Source: Arsenophonus sp052174455 (GTDB lineage: Bacteria; Pseudomonadota; Gammaproteobacteria; Enterobacterales; Enterobacteriaceae). From it: 64,000 bases of DNA. The translations under genes and the position numbers were made by a program. Shown here piece after piece: positions 19,110-29,131 of this stretch. Positions within the stretch are counted from its first letter, which is position 1; each line of letters starts with the position of its first letter. The stretch covers positions 62,001 through 126,000 of the forward strand of contig JBQMRP010000012.1 in assembly GCA_052174455.1 (NCBI GenBank), written 5' to 3'. Below the pieces are notes generated by a model. The model did not search any database. It was given only the letters and a program-made list of their open reading frames with translations, and was not told where the DNA came from.

Positions 19110-20299
19110 TTCGTTCTCCTTATAAATGCTTGCACTCTCTTAAGGCGTGTTTCAAAATCGATACGTAATAAGATAGCTATAGCAATAAACATAATTAATA
19201 GGCTAGAGCCACCATAGCTAATTAACGGTAGTGTCAATCCTTTAGTTGGTAACATTCCTGCTGCCACGCCAACATGAACCAACGCTTGAAAAGTGAAGCA
19301 GATACCGATTGAGCAAGCTAAATAACCAGAGAAATATTGTTTCATATCTAATGCCCGCTTGCCAATCATCATGCTGCGAAAAGCAACGAAAAATAACATT
19401 AAAAGCACTAACACAACACCGATATAACCTAGTTCTTCCGCTAAAACTGAGAAAATAAAATCAGTATGCGCTTCAGGCAAATATTCTAATTTTTGAATAG
19501 AGTTACCTAAACCTTGGCCCCATAATTCACCTCGCCCAAACGCCATTAAAGATTGTGTTAATTGATAACCACTAGCAAAAGGATCTGCCCATGGATTGAG
19601 AAAAGAGGTTATTCGACGTAAACGATAAGGCTTTAAATAGATTGAGCTAATGACACCTATCACACAAATAAGAATACTAATAATAAACGGTGCTAATCTA
19701 ACACCTGAAAGGAATAGTAATGCTAAAGTTGTCACAACCAATACAATTACTGTACCTAAATCAGGCTGCAATAGCAGCAGAATAGCCATTAATATTAAAA
19801 TGCACATCAGTTTAATAAAACCCAAAAATCTTGTTCGTACCTCATTTGTTTTTCTAACTAAATAACTGGATACATAGCAAAATAGGGCTAATTTTGCGAT
19901 TTCAGCCGGCTGTATACGAACAACACCGATATTAATCCAACGAGAGGCACCATTAACTGAGCTACCGACAATCAATACCACTAATAACAGTATTAAAGAG
20001 GTTATTAATAATAAAAAATTATATTTTTCCCACCGTACCATTGGAATATTTAAGACTAATAAAGCTAAACAAAATGATAAAACTAGATAGACAACATCAC
20101 GTTTAGCAAAGAAAAAAGGATCTTGTGTTAAACGCTGCCCAACCGGCATCGAAGCTGATGTCACCATAATAAAACCAATTATAGCCAGACCTAATGTAAG
20201 CCAAACTAAGGTACGATCATAAAGGATCTTATCTAGAATATCGTTATTAGGTTCACCATCAGCCCAACTTGTTAGTCGTTTTAAGTTAAACATCATCAT
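19106..20299 (-). CDS. ftsW: FtsW, septal peptidoglycan glycosyltransferase (SEDS family)
   Basis: FtsW polymerises lipid II at the septum together with FtsI. The 397-residue protein has about ten transmembrane helices. SEDS hallmarks are MVTSASMPVGQRL, GASRWINIGVVRIQPAEIAKLAL, LQPDLGTVIVL (with the catalytic-type Asp), the large loop GRGELWGQGLGNSIQKLEYLPEAHTDFIF (cited here in parts) and the C-terminal LPLISYGGSSLL. The N-terminal cytoplasmic tail is about 17 residues shorter than in E. coli (414). It overlaps murD and murG by four bases on each side. Confidence 0.96.
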   Translation of the reverse strand: MMMFNLKRLTSWADGEPNNDILDKILYDRTLVWLTLGLAIIGFIMVTSASMPVGQRLTQDPFFFAKRDVVYLVLSFCLALLVLNIPMVRWEKYNFLLLITSLILLLVVLIVGSSVNGASRWINIGVVRIQPAEIAKLALFCYVSSYLVRKTNEVRTRFLGFIKLMCILILMAILLLLQPDLGTVIVLVVTTLALLFLSGVRLAPFIISILICVIGVISSIYLKPYRLRRITSFLNPWADPFASGYQLTQSLMAFGRGELWGQGLGNSIQKLEYLPEAHTDFIFSVLAEELGYIGVVLVLLMLFFVAFRSMMIGKRALDMKQYFSGYLACSIGICFTFQALVHVGVAAGMLPTKGLTLPLISYGGSSLLIMFIAIAILLRIDFETRLKRVQAFIRRTK

Positions 20300-21606
20300 T
20301 GACCTAACTCCTTCGCTAATTGGCTAAATCTATCACCCCGTTGTTCAAAATTATAAAATTGGTCTAAACTAGCGCAAGCTGGTGAGAGAAGTACTATATC
20401 ACCAGCTTTCAATTCTGGTGCAATGGCACGTAGACATTGTTCCATTGTATCTAGTAGCAAACTATTTGATTTTAATTGTGCTAATTGATAACCATCACAG
20501 CCAAAACAGTATAATTTAATATTTTTTTCTGAAACATATGGTTTTAACAGTGAAAAATCTGCTGATTTTCCATCTCCACCCAATAATAAATAAAGCGTTC
20601 CTTCTACCTGTAAACTTTTTAAAGCCTCTTTTGTGCTACCAACATTAGTTGATTTAGAATCATTAATCCATTGAATATCCTGATGTTGATGAACTAATTG
20701 GCAACGATGAGGTAAACCTGCATATTGAGTTAATGCTATTAAACTAGCCTTACGTGGAATATTAACTGCATCTGCTAAAGCCATGGCAGTTATTCCATTA
20801 AGATAGTTATGCTGTCCAATTAGCCTTATTTCAGCAGTATTGATAATCGGCTGCCCTTTTATTTGCAGTTCTTGGAAACGAGTATTTAATTGATAATCGC
20901 CGCTATTAATACCAAAACTGATACAACGGGCATCACGGCCAAGTAACGGCCAGGTTTGTGGATCTTGTTCATTAATAATGCAAACTCTAGCGCCAGTATA
21001 AATTCGTAACTTAGCTGCACGGTACTGTTCAACACCTGTCGGATATCGATCTATATGATCTTCTGTTACATTCAATATGGTTGCTGCCGCAGCCTTTAAA
21101 CTTAATGTTGTTTCAAGCTGAAAGCTAGAAAGCTCTAATACATACAAGTCATAATTTTTTACTAATAATGTCAGCGCTGGCGTTCCTATATTGCCACCAA
21201 CTGCCACTTGCCAATTAGCTGCTTTTGCCATTTCACCAACTAATGCTGTAACTGTGCTCTTACCATTAGAACCGGTGACAGCAACTATTCGTTTAGTTGT
21301 TTCACGACAAAAAAGTTCAATATCACCAATAATTTCAATACCTTTATCTGCGGCTATTTTTAATTCTGGGGTAGAAAGTGAAATCCCTGGGCTTGCGACT
21401 ATCAAATCAGCTGCCATCAGCCATTCACTATTCCAACTACCACAGTGACAGGCGACTTCCACCGGCAATTTATCCTTACCTGGCGGTGTTATTCGGGTAT
21501 CAATTACTCGTGGCACAACCTGGCGAGAGAGAAAAAAGTCAACACAAGATAGACCTGTCTGACCTAATCCGATAATGACAACTTTTTTACCATGATAATT
21601 AGTCAT
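20296..21606 (-). CDS. murD: MurD, UDP-MurNAc-L-alanine--D-glutamate ligase
   Basis: MurD adds D-glutamate to UDP-MurNAc-L-Ala. From the ATG at 21606 it encodes 436 residues (E. coli 438), starting MTNYHGKKVVIIGLGQTGLS. The frame is open 60 bases further upstream into mraY, but the chosen start lies two bases after the mraY stop and fits homology. The ATP loop VTGSNGKSTVTALVG, LELSSFQLETT, NVTEDHIDRYP and the late NDSKSTNVGSTKEAL are conserved. It overlaps ftsW by four bases. Confidence 0.95.
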   Translation of the reverse strand: MTNYHGKKVVIIGLGQTGLSCVDFFLSRQVVPRVIDTRITPPGKDKLPVEVACHCGSWNSEWLMAADLIVASPGISLSTPELKIAADKGIEIIGDIELFCRETTKRIVAVTGSNGKSTVTALVGEMAKAANWQVAVGGNIGTPALTLLVKNYDLYVLELSSFQLETTLSLKAAAATILNVTEDHIDRYPTGVEQYRAAKLRIYTGARVCIINEQDPQTWPLLGRDARCISFGINSGDYQLNTRFQELQIKGQPIINTAEIRLIGQHNYLNGITAMALADAVNIPRKASLIALTQYAGLPHRCQLVHQHQDIQWINDSKSTNVGSTKEALKSLQVEGTLYLLLGGDGKSADFSLLKPYVSEKNIKLYCFGCDGYQLAQLKSNSLLLDTMEQCLRAIAPELKAGDIVLLSPACASLDQFYNFEQRGDRFSQLAKELGQ

Positions 21607-21608
21607 TA

Positions 21609-22691
21609 TTAACGTATCTTTAATGTTAGCAATCCAATCAATACCAACATTAATGAGATGATCCAAAAACGCACAATAACTCGAGGTTCAGGCCACCCTT
21701 TTAATTCATAATGATGATGGATCGGCGCCATCCGAAAAATACGTTGACCACGTAGTTTAAATAATCCCACTTGTAAAATTACCGATAAGGTTTCAATGAC
21801 AAACACGCCACCCATAATTAACAATAAAAATTCCTGCCGTAGTAAAACTGCAATCGTTCCCAATGCACCGCCTAATGCCAACGAACCAACATCACCCATG
21901 AAAATTTGTGCAGGGTAAGTGTTAAACCATAAAAACCCCAACCCAGCACCTACAATTGCCGTACAAACTACAACTAATTCACCTGCATAGTTAATATAAG
22001 GAATTTTTAAATAGTTAGCAAAATTGAAATTACCAGTTGCCCAAGCCACTAATGCAAAACCTGCTGAAATAAAAACAGTTGGCATAATCGCTAAGCCATC
22101 TAATCCATCAGTTAAATTAACTGCATTACTTGTGCCAACAATGACAAAATAAATCAGTAAAATATAAAATAGACCAAGTTGTGGCATGACATCTTTAAAA
22201 AACGGTATAACTAATTGAGTAACTGCCGTATCTTTACCTGTGCTATATAAAGAAAATGCTATTCCTAAAGCTAATATAGATTGCCAGAAATATTTCCAAC
22301 GAGCGATTAACCCTCTGGGGTTTTTACGTACCACTTTATGATAATCATCAATAAAGCCAATAACACCATATCCCAACAAAACAGCTAATACATACCAAAC
22401 ATAGGGATTATTTAACCGCGACCATAGCATGACTGAAATTACAATAGAAGATAAGATCAATATACCTCCCATGGTAGGTGTACCATGTTTGCTAAAATGC
22501 GATTCGGGACCTTCATTACGTACAATTTGACCTATTTGCAATTTTTGTAAATAGGAAATCAAATAAGGTCCCATCCATAGCGCAATCATCAAAGCCGTTA
22601 ATAAACTGGTAATAGCCCGAAATGTCAGATAGGAAAAAAGATTAAAACCAGAAAAATATTTAACTAAATATTTAGCTAACCAAACTAGCAT
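21609..22691 (-). CDS. mraY: MraY, phospho-MurNAc-pentapeptide transferase
   Basis: MraY forms lipid I from UDP-MurNAc-pentapeptide and undecaprenyl phosphate in the inner membrane. The frame gives 360 residues from the MLVWLAKYLVKY start at 22691, equal to E. coli; three more codons are open upstream. Ten transmembrane helices are predicted by eye. Active-site motifs GYGVIGFIDDYHKVV (the Asp pair), NAVNLTDGLDGLA, FMGDVGSLALGGALG and MAPIHHHYELKGWPE are intact. It overlaps the murF stop by seven bases. Confidence 0.96.
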   Translation of the reverse strand: MLVWLAKYLVKYFSGFNLFSYLTFRAITSLLTALMIALWMGPYLISYLQKLQIGQIVRNEGPESHFSKHGTPTMGGILILSSIVISVMLWSRLNNPYVWYVLAVLLGYGVIGFIDDYHKVVRKNPRGLIARWKYFWQSILALGIAFSLYSTGKDTAVTQLVIPFFKDVMPQLGLFYILLIYFVIVGTSNAVNLTDGLDGLAIMPTVFISAGFALVAWATGNFNFANYLKIPYINYAGELVVVCTAIVGAGLGFLWFNTYPAQIFMGDVGSLALGGALGTIAVLLRQEFLLLIMGGVFVIETLSVILQVGLFKLRGQRIFRMAPIHHHYELKGWPEPRVIVRFWIISLMLVLIGLLTLKIR

Positions 22692-24067
22692 AAAAAGCAC
22701 TCCTGTATGGCATGTACAACTTTTTCCATTGCCGTACTTCGCGAACCTTTAACTAAAATTGATACGATTTCGTGTTCTCTTATTAATGAGATTAGTTTCG
22801 CAATTAATTCTTTTTTAGAAGTAAAATGCTCGCCGCAACTACTTTGTTGGCTAATAATGATACTTTGTTGACCAATACTTAACACTCTGTCAAGTTTCAT
22901 TTTGTGAGTCGCTACGCCTACTTCTTGATGATATTTTTTAGTTTCCTTACCTAATTCACTCATATCACCGACAACCAAAATACGGTATCCAGGCATTTGA
23001 GATAAAATAACAACTGCAGCAATCATGGAGCTGGTATTGGCATTGTATGTATCATCTAAAATAAGTTTACCAGGCCTTAAATGGATTGGGTATAAACGAC
23101 CTGATACCGGCTGAACAGTTGCCAATCCAAGCCTAATATGCTCAAGCGTTGCACCAACAGACATCGCTAAAGCACTAGCCGCTAATGCGTTAGCAATATT
23201 ATGTTTACCGGGTAAGGATAATACTATTGAGACAACACCGGTTGGTGTACACAATTCAAATTCGTTAACTATTAATTTTGTAATAATATTTTTTGTATAA
23301 AAATCAGCCTGTTTCTGCTTTGTTATAGAAAAACGCCAAATGGTTTGCTGTTCCTTAAAATAAGGTTGCCAATTTTTCCAATCATGACTAGTTAAATTAA
23401 TAACCGCCGTTCCTTTTTCCGCTAATCCCTGAAAAATTTCGCCCTTTGCCTTAGCAACTCCTGCTAATGAACTAAAGCCTTCAAGATGAGCAGCAAATAA
23501 ATTATTAACTAATACACTATCCGATTTAACCAAATTAGTGATATACGCAATTTCACCTATATGATTAGCTCCCATTTCAATTACTGCATATTGATGTTCT
23601 TCTGTTAACCTAAATAATGTTAACGGCACACCAATATCATTATTAAAATTACCTCCAGTAAAAAGTGTTGTACCACATTGAGATAGAATGGCAGCCACCA
23701 TCTCTTTAACCGAGGTTTTACCAGAAGAACCAGTTAACCCTATAACCTTAGCTTTGCTTTGCAATCGAACCCAAGCGGCTAATTTTCCCATAGCCAAACG
23801 CGTATCTTTAACGATAACTTGAGGGCAGTGAATAGTTAACGGCCGTTCAACTAATAATGCTATAGCCCCAGCTGCAGCAGCCTCTTTAGCAAAATAATGA
23901 CCATCAAAATTCTCACCCTTTAAAGCAATAAACAAACCATTAATTGGTTTCTGACGGCTATTAGTTGTTATTACATTAAGCCATAAACTTGCTGCCTGTT
24001 GATTATTTATATGCTGCAGAGCACCTTGTGTTACAGTAGCTAATTGCTTCAATGAAATAGGGATCAT
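22685..24067 (-). CDS. murF: MurF, UDP-MurNAc-tripeptide D-alanyl-D-alanine ligase
   Basis: MurF attaches the D-Ala-D-Ala made by DdlB to UDP-MurNAc-tripeptide, completing the pentapeptide. The 460 residues (E. coli 452) contain the ATP loop GLTGSSGKTSVKEMVAAIL, NNDIGVPLTLFRL, AVIEMGANHIGEIAYI, GKHNIANALAASALAMSVGA and the C-terminal LVKGSRSTAMEKVV. Its start overlaps the murE stop by four bases, consistent with coupled translation. Confidence 0.96.
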   Translation of the reverse strand: MIPISLKQLATVTQGALQHINNQQAASLWLNVITTNSRQKPINGLFIALKGENFDGHYFAKEAAAAGAIALLVERPLTIHCPQVIVKDTRLAMGKLAAWVRLQSKAKVIGLTGSSGKTSVKEMVAAILSQCGTTLFTGGNFNNDIGVPLTLFRLTEEHQYAVIEMGANHIGEIAYITNLVKSDSVLVNNLFAAHLEGFSSLAGVAKAKGEIFQGLAEKGTAVINLTSHDWKNWQPYFKEQQTIWRFSITKQKQADFYTKNIITKLIVNEFELCTPTGVVSIVLSLPGKHNIANALAASALAMSVGATLEHIRLGLATVQPVSGRLYPIHLRPGKLILDDTYNANTSSMIAAVVILSQMPGYRILVVGDMSELGKETKKYHQEVGVATHKMKLDRVLSIGQQSIIISQQSSCGEHFTSKKELIAKLISLIREHEIVSILVKGSRSTAMEKVVHAIQECFLC

Positions 24068-25551
24068 ACCATTATCCCTAATAACTGGGCTACTGTAAAA
24101 CGATCGGAATAATCGAGCCTACGATCACCAATAATTTGATAATCTTCGTGACCTTTACCAGCAATTAATATGATATCATCAGTATTTGCCTGCATAATCA
24201 CAGTAGTGACCGCTTCCACTCGTCCTATAATAGGAATTGCTCGACCAGCATCAAGAAAACCGCTTAAAATATCATCAATGATAGCTTTCGGCTCTTCACT
24301 ACGTGGATTATCATCAGTTACTACCACAATATCAGCATACTGTTCAGCTATACTCCCCATCAATGCACGTTTACCCTTATCTCGATCACCACCACAACCA
24401 AATACACACCAAAGTTTGCTACGACAATGAGGACGAAGTGAAATTAATGCTTTTTCAAGTGCATCAGGAGTATGAGCATAATCGACAACAACGGTTGGCT
24501 GTCCTGAAGAGGTGAAGACTTCCATTCGTCCACAAACTGGTTGTAAGGCATGCGATGATTCTATTACCGCATCAAATGCGTAACCTATCATTAAAAGTGT
24601 TGCCATGGCTAGCATGACATTATTAATATTAAAAGCGCCCATTAATGGGCTTTCTAGCGAACTTTTTCCCCAAGTTGAATTAAAATAAATGGTCGCTCCA
24701 TGATCATGATAATTAATTTGCTCTACTAACACCCAGGCACCTTGCCAATTAATAGGTATACATTTTTTCATCGAAACTGCACATGCCTGTGGCAATCTTT
24801 TAAGCCACTGCAAACCTATATAATCATCCACATTAATAATCTGTTTATCAGATTTATGGGTTGAAAATAATAACCATTTTGCGGCTGCATAATTTTCCAT
24901 ATCACCATGATAATCAAGGTGGTCACGACTTAAATTAGTAAATACAGTAGCGGTAAAAGGAATAGCGGAAACCCGACCTTGCACTAAACCATGCGAGGAA
25001 ATTTCCATAACCACTAAAGTGGCCTGTTTGTCAACCAATAACTGCAATTCAGCCTGAACATTAACTGCAGAGCCGGTAGTATTTTCGCTAGGTATAATTT
25101 GTCCTAATATTCCATTACCTGCTGTGCCCATTATGGCAGCAACTTCGCCAATCCCTTTTAGCCACTGAGCAATTAGCTGAGTAGTAGTTGTTTTACCATT
25201 TGTTCCTGTTACACCAATTAATCTTAACTTTTCAGCTGGATGTTGATAAAATTTTCCTGCTAATAATGATAATTGATCATTCAGATCGTTAATATAAATG
25301 ATAGGAACGTCATGCATGTATCTAATCGTTCCAGATTCAGTCTCGCCTTGTGCTTCAGCAATAATTGCGGCTACACCTTTCGTTATCGCTTGAGAAATAT
25401 ATTGTCGCCCATCTATTTTATGACCCTTAACTGCTAAAAATAAATCTCCTGTTGCTACCTTACGGCTATCAAGTATTATTTCTCGTAACACCTTATCTGG
25501 TGCATTAATACCTAATGGTGTAAGTAAATCGTGTAAATTACGATCTCCCAC
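24064..25551 (-). CDS. murE: MurE, UDP-MurNAc-tripeptide synthetase (meso-DAP adding)
   Basis: MurE adds meso-diaminopimelate to UDP-MurNAc-L-Ala-D-Glu. The 495 residues equal E. coli. ATP loop GVTGTNGKTTTTQLIAQWL, EISSHGLVQGR, FTNLSRDHLDYHGDM and VVDYAHTPDALEKAL are present. The motif TDDNPRSEEP is the DNPR signature of DAP-type rather than lysine-type enzymes, so the organism makes meso-DAP peptidoglycan. It overlaps the end of ftsI by 14 bases. Confidence 0.97.
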   Translation of the reverse strand: MGDRNLHDLLTPLGINAPDKVLREIILDSRKVATGDLFLAVKGHKIDGRQYISQAITKGVAAIIAEAQGETESGTIRYMHDVPIIYINDLNDQLSLLAGKFYQHPAEKLRLIGVTGTNGKTTTTQLIAQWLKGIGEVAAIMGTAGNGILGQIIPSENTTGSAVNVQAELQLLVDKQATLVVMEISSHGLVQGRVSAIPFTATVFTNLSRDHLDYHGDMENYAAAKWLLFSTHKSDKQIINVDDYIGLQWLKRLPQACAVSMKKCIPINWQGAWVLVEQINYHDHGATIYFNSTWGKSSLESPLMGAFNINNVMLAMATLLMIGYAFDAVIESSHALQPVCGRMEVFTSSGQPTVVVDYAHTPDALEKALISLRPHCRSKLWCVFGCGGDRDKGKRALMGSIAEQYADIVVVTDDNPRSEEPKAIIDDILSGFLDAGRAIPIIGRVEAVTTVIMQANTDDIILIAGKGHEDYQIIGDRRLDYSDRFTVAQLLGIMV

Positions 25552-27307
25552 CTGTATCCTCTTTTATCTTGTTAATTACTAATTCATTCTTATCTGAGAC
25601 CAATGCATCAGGCTCTATATTCATTAAACGTAAAACGCCGCCCATGATAGATCGAAATACGGGCGCAGAAACAGCACCACCGTAATATTTCCCCGCAGTA
25701 GGCGCGTTGATAATCACAACTAGAGCATAGTGAGGATTGCTTGCCGGCGCCCCTCCTGCCGTATAAGCAATATATTGATTAATATAATGACCATCATTTC
25801 CCACTTTTTTTACTGTACCTGTCTTAATTGCTATTCGATAACCCTTAACTCCAGCACGAACACCACCATTAGCAGGCAATGCGACACTTTCCATCATACG
25901 AACTACTGTGCGCATAATCTCTTCAGGAAAAATACGAATACCTGATACCGGCGGATTAACTTTTATAATTGATAGTGGACGATAAATACCAAAACTACTA
26001 ATTGTTGCATAAACTCGCGCTAATTGTAATGGTGTTACCATTAATCCATAACCAAAAGAAAAGGTGGCCCTTTCAAACTCAGACCACCGCATTTTTTTAT
26101 TAGGAAATATGCCACTACTTTCTCCAATTAATCCCAAATTTGTTGCTTTACCCAAACCAAAACGAGTATAAACATTTATCAGTTCATCCGCAGGCATCGC
26201 TAACGCTAACTTTGAAACACCAACATTACTTGATTTTTGTAAAATACCAGTAATGGATAACTTACTATACCTTGCTACATCTTTAATTTCATGACCATTA
26301 ATCATATAGGGTTGAGTATTTAATACACTATTGGCTTTGACAATTCCATTATTCAATGCACTAATAATTACCATCGGTTTAACTGTTGAACCAGGTTCAA
26401 ATACATCGGTAATCGCACGATTTCTCATAACTTGAGTTGGAGTGCCGGCAAGGTTGTTAGGATTATAGGATGGGCTATTAACCATCGCTAATATTTCACC
26501 TGTGTGAACATCAACTAAAATTGCAGTGCCCGATTCAGCTTTATTTTCCATTACACTGCGTGTTAATTCACGATAAACCAATGACTGTATACGTTCATCT
26601 ATACTTAATACTAAATCGTGAGCAACCTGCCTATCAATAGAGAAAACATCTTCAATAACCTGCCCATAACGATCTTTACGCACTATCCTTTTTCCTGGTA
26701 CCCCAGTTAACAGGTAGTTAAAGCTTTTTTCAATTCCTTCAATTCCCTGACCATCAATATTTGTTACCCCAATCAAATGAGCAGACACTGGACCAGATGG
26801 ATAATAACGACGCGACTCTTTACGTAAATAAATACCCGCTATTTTTAATTTACTAATATATTCACCAATAGATGGATTTACTTGGCGAGCTAAATAGACG
26901 AACTGATTGTTAGGATTAACACTAATTTTATGATTCACTTGTTCAAGCGGTATTCTTAACTCATTTGCTAATGCTTGCCAACGTTCATTATTGGTTAATC
27001 CACCATTTTTATAAATTATTTTCGGATCAGCCCAAATAGCATAAACTGGAACACTTACTGCTAATTGACGCCCCTCACGATCACTTATCATGCCGCGAGC
27101 GGTTGTCACTTTCTGAACACGAAGCGAACGCATATCACTTTCTCTAATAAGCTTTTCTGAGTTAATAACTTGCAGATAAGTAACACGAATAATGAGACCA
27201 ATTAATGCCAACCCTATACCTGTGCACAACAGCAAAAAACGCCAGCTAACATAGCTAACTTTTTCTTCATACCGTCTTCTATATTTTACTAAGCGTGCAG
27301 GCTTCAT
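25538..27307 (-). CDS. ftsI: FtsI (PBP3), septal peptidoglycan transpeptidase
   Basis: FtsI crosslinks septal peptidoglycan in the periplasm as partner of FtsW. The 589 residues (E. coli 588) have a cytoplasmic tail, one transmembrane anchor (WRFLLLCTGIGLALIGLII, about residues 22-40), a PBP dimerisation-type domain and the transpeptidase domain. Penicillin-binding motifs are EPGSTVKPM (the active-site Ser in STVK), SSN in QKSSNVGVSK, and KTGT in AIKTGTVKKVG. Spacing to ftsL is 22 bases. Confidence 0.97.
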   Translation of the reverse strand: MKPARLVKYRRRYEEKVSYVSWRFLLLCTGIGLALIGLIIRVTYLQVINSEKLIRESDMRSLRVQKVTTARGMISDREGRQLAVSVPVYAIWADPKIIYKNGGLTNNERWQALANELRIPLEQVNHKISVNPNNQFVYLARQVNPSIGEYISKLKIAGIYLRKESRRYYPSGPVSAHLIGVTNIDGQGIEGIEKSFNYLLTGVPGKRIVRKDRYGQVIEDVFSIDRQVAHDLVLSIDERIQSLVYRELTRSVMENKAESGTAILVDVHTGEILAMVNSPSYNPNNLAGTPTQVMRNRAITDVFEPGSTVKPMVIISALNNGIVKANSVLNTQPYMINGHEIKDVARYSKLSITGILQKSSNVGVSKLALAMPADELINVYTRFGLGKATNLGLIGESSGIFPNKKMRWSEFERATFSFGYGLMVTPLQLARVYATISSFGIYRPLSIIKVNPPVSGIRIFPEEIMRTVVRMMESVALPANGGVRAGVKGYRIAIKTGTVKKVGNDGHYINQYIAYTAGGAPASNPHYALVVIINAPTAGKYYGGAVSAPVFRSIMGGVLRLMNIEPDALVSDKNELVINKIKEDTGGRS

Positions 27308-27329
27308 GTTATTTACCTATTTACTAAAA

Positions 27330-27653
27330 CTACTTTGCAATCACAATATGTTCTTGCGTTGGATCTATATGGATCATTTGTAGCCTTTCTATCGAAAGGC
27401 GTTCAACTCGACTATGATTTCCTAATGAGCTCTCTTCCAAAATTAAATTGCGCCATTCTATATCTAAATATTCCTTTTCTTCTGTCATTAAATCCTTTTG
27501 TGCCGTTAATAACCGTGTTTGATGACTGATGGTGATAATTGAAATCGCTGATATAATGATCACTATCAACAGAATTAATGGAACAGTTCCGTAGCGGAAA
27601 ATATCATAACCAATGATCCTAATTAAGCTATATTTTTCCGCAATCATTATCAT
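27330..27653 (-). CDS. ftsL: FtsL, divisome bitopic membrane protein
   Basis: FtsL forms the FtsQLB complex and activates FtsWI. This 107-residue product (E. coli 121) has a short cytoplasmic tail, one transmembrane helix (VPLILLIVIIISAISIITI, about 25-43) and a periplasmic coiled coil (HQTRLLTAQKDLMTEEKEYLDIEW, cited as a heptad region at about 45-75), ending near VERLSIERLQMIHIDPTQEHI. The N-terminus is shortened. Identity rests on topology, the IEWRNLILEESSL region and position between rsmH (4-base overlap) and ftsI. Confidence 0.93.
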   Translation of the reverse strand: MIMIAEKYSLIRIIGYDIFRYGTVPLILLIVIIISAISIITISHQTRLLTAQKDLMTEEKEYLDIEWRNLILEESSLGNHSRVERLSIERLQMIHIDPTQEHIVIAK

Positions 27654-28603
27654 TCTAACATTTCAGCATAACGTACAACTGAGCTTCTTGCTCGTGGGTT
27701 TTTGATAACTTCTATTGCTGTCGGTTTTATTTTACCTAATGCTTTCAATATAGGGCTACCAATTGCTTTTAATTGCACATCGGTTAATGGTAATCTGACC
27801 AAAACTTTTGGTCCTTTGCTATGTTCTCGGATGAAACACTTAACCAGTCTATCCTCTAATGAGTGAAAGCTAATAATAGATAGCCGTCCATGCGGTGCCA
27901 ATATTTTTAATGATCCCTCTAGTACTTTTATTATTTCTTCCAATTCATTATTGATATAAATACGAATTGCTTGGAACGATCGCGTTGCCGAGTGCTTATA
28001 TTTCTTTTTAAACGGAGTAACTTGTGCTATCAATTCTGCAAGTTGTTTTGTTCGTGTTAATGGCTCTTTTACTGAATGATGGTTACGAGCTACAATCGCT
28101 TTTGCAATTCTTTTTGCAAATCGTTCTTCGCCATAAGATTTTAATACCCAGGCTATATCTGATTCTTCTGCCTTCATTAACCATTCAGCGGCAGATTGGC
28201 CTGTTGTCGGATCCATCCGCATATCTAATGGACCATCACGCATAAAAGAAAAACCTCGCTCTGGATCATCTAATTGCATTGATGAAAGACCTAAATCAAG
28301 TAGTACACCATTAATTTTGCCAACTAATCCCTCTTCTGCAAGAAAAATTGGTAATTGAGAAAAAGAACCATATTTAATTAAAAATCTATTATCAGTAATT
28401 ATTTTTTTAGCAGCCATCACAGCATGCGGATCACGATCTATCGCTATCAGACGTCCTTCATTACCTAACCGAGATAGAATTAATTGAGAATGCCCTCCTC
28501 GGCCAAAAGTACCGTCAACATAAATACCATTTTCTTTTATATTTAATCCATTAACTGCTTCATCAAGAAGCACGCTGATATGTTTAAATTGACTGTTTAC
28601 CAT
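27650..28603 (-). CDS. rsmH: RsmH (MraW), 16S rRNA m4C1402 methyltransferase
   Basis: RsmH N4-methylates C1402 in the 16S decoding centre using SAM. From ATG 28603 it has 317 residues (E. coli 313) and starts MVNSQFKHISVLLDEAVNGL; the frame is open for 14 more codons to an ATG at 28645. Neither start has a good ribosome binding site, as expected if it was once coupled to mraZ. SAM-binding VDGTFGRGGHSQLIL and LIAIDRDPHAV, GVLLDLGLSSMQLDDPERGFSF (in parts) and the C-terminal RLSIISFHSLEDRLVK are conserved. It is now the first intact gene of the dcw cluster, because mraZ upstream is broken. Confidence 0.95.
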   Translation of the reverse strand: MVNSQFKHISVLLDEAVNGLNIKENGIYVDGTFGRGGHSQLILSRLGNEGRLIAIDRDPHAVMAAKKIITDNRFLIKYGSFSQLPIFLAEEGLVGKINGVLLDLGLSSMQLDDPERGFSFMRDGPLDMRMDPTTGQSAAEWLMKAEESDIAWVLKSYGEERFAKRIAKAIVARNHHSVKEPLTRTKQLAELIAQVTPFKKKYKHSATRSFQAIRIYINNELEEIIKVLEGSLKILAPHGRLSIISFHSLEDRLVKCFIREHSKGPKVLVRLPLTDVQLKAIGSPILKALGKIKPTAIEVIKNPRARSSVVRYAEMLE

Positions 28604-28654
28604 ATTAAAGAGATAAATCCTGTAACCGCGTTGATAATGGTTCATTTACGTTCT

Positions 28655-29063
28655 ATTCAGCCTCAGTACCTGTTTGTACTTGTTGATACCAAGTCTGCTC
28701 ACCACATAATTTAAATTTATTAATTTGATTAACTAGCACATAACTGCTTTCTTGATCCTTTTCCTATGTTGATGCAAAATATTAGCGAGAAAAAACGACC
28801 TCTAGTATCCATCTGATATTTGCTTCCATGTCTAAACAATAAACACTGAACATGACCTTCAGTCGGACTTTTAATATAAATAGAAAGCTGTGATAATTTA
28901 TTAATAATTTCCAATTTAAGTAATATATAAAGCACTAAGCATTACTGATAATAATGGATGGTAAAAACTATTTACCCTTCAAGACTTATAGTTCAGAAGA
29001 TCTCGTGGCGCGTAGACACAAAACTATCCTTTACTATTAAGATTCACGAGTGTTGTTCAACAA
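28655..29063 (-). pseudogene. mraZ: mraZ pseudogene
   Basis: Directly upstream of rsmH, minus-strand translation gives NLNSKG*F..V..PRDLLN near 29000-29045, matching E. coli MraZ [20 protein letters not shown], with an in-frame stop and frameshift. Between 28729 and 28935 an open stretch reads LEIINKLSQL...EGHVQCLLFRHGSKYQMDTRGRFF, matching EIIEQKLSRL...[24 protein letters not shown]. The frame is lost on both sides and the C-terminus is degraded. A purine-rich AGGTAGG remains just before the old start (about 29063). MraZ is the DNA-binding repressor of its own dcw promoter and is expected to be non-functional here. Confidence 0.85.
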
Positions 29064-29131
29064 ACCTACCTCTTTAACTCTTATATTATAAAATCATCAC
29101 ATTACAGCATAATTTCCTACTTATACTATAG

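Noticed and set aside
28729..28935. 68-codon minus-strand frame as a hypothetical gene upstream of rsmH
   Set aside because: It is an open remnant of mraZ, with further mraZ sequence recognisable in other frames upstream.
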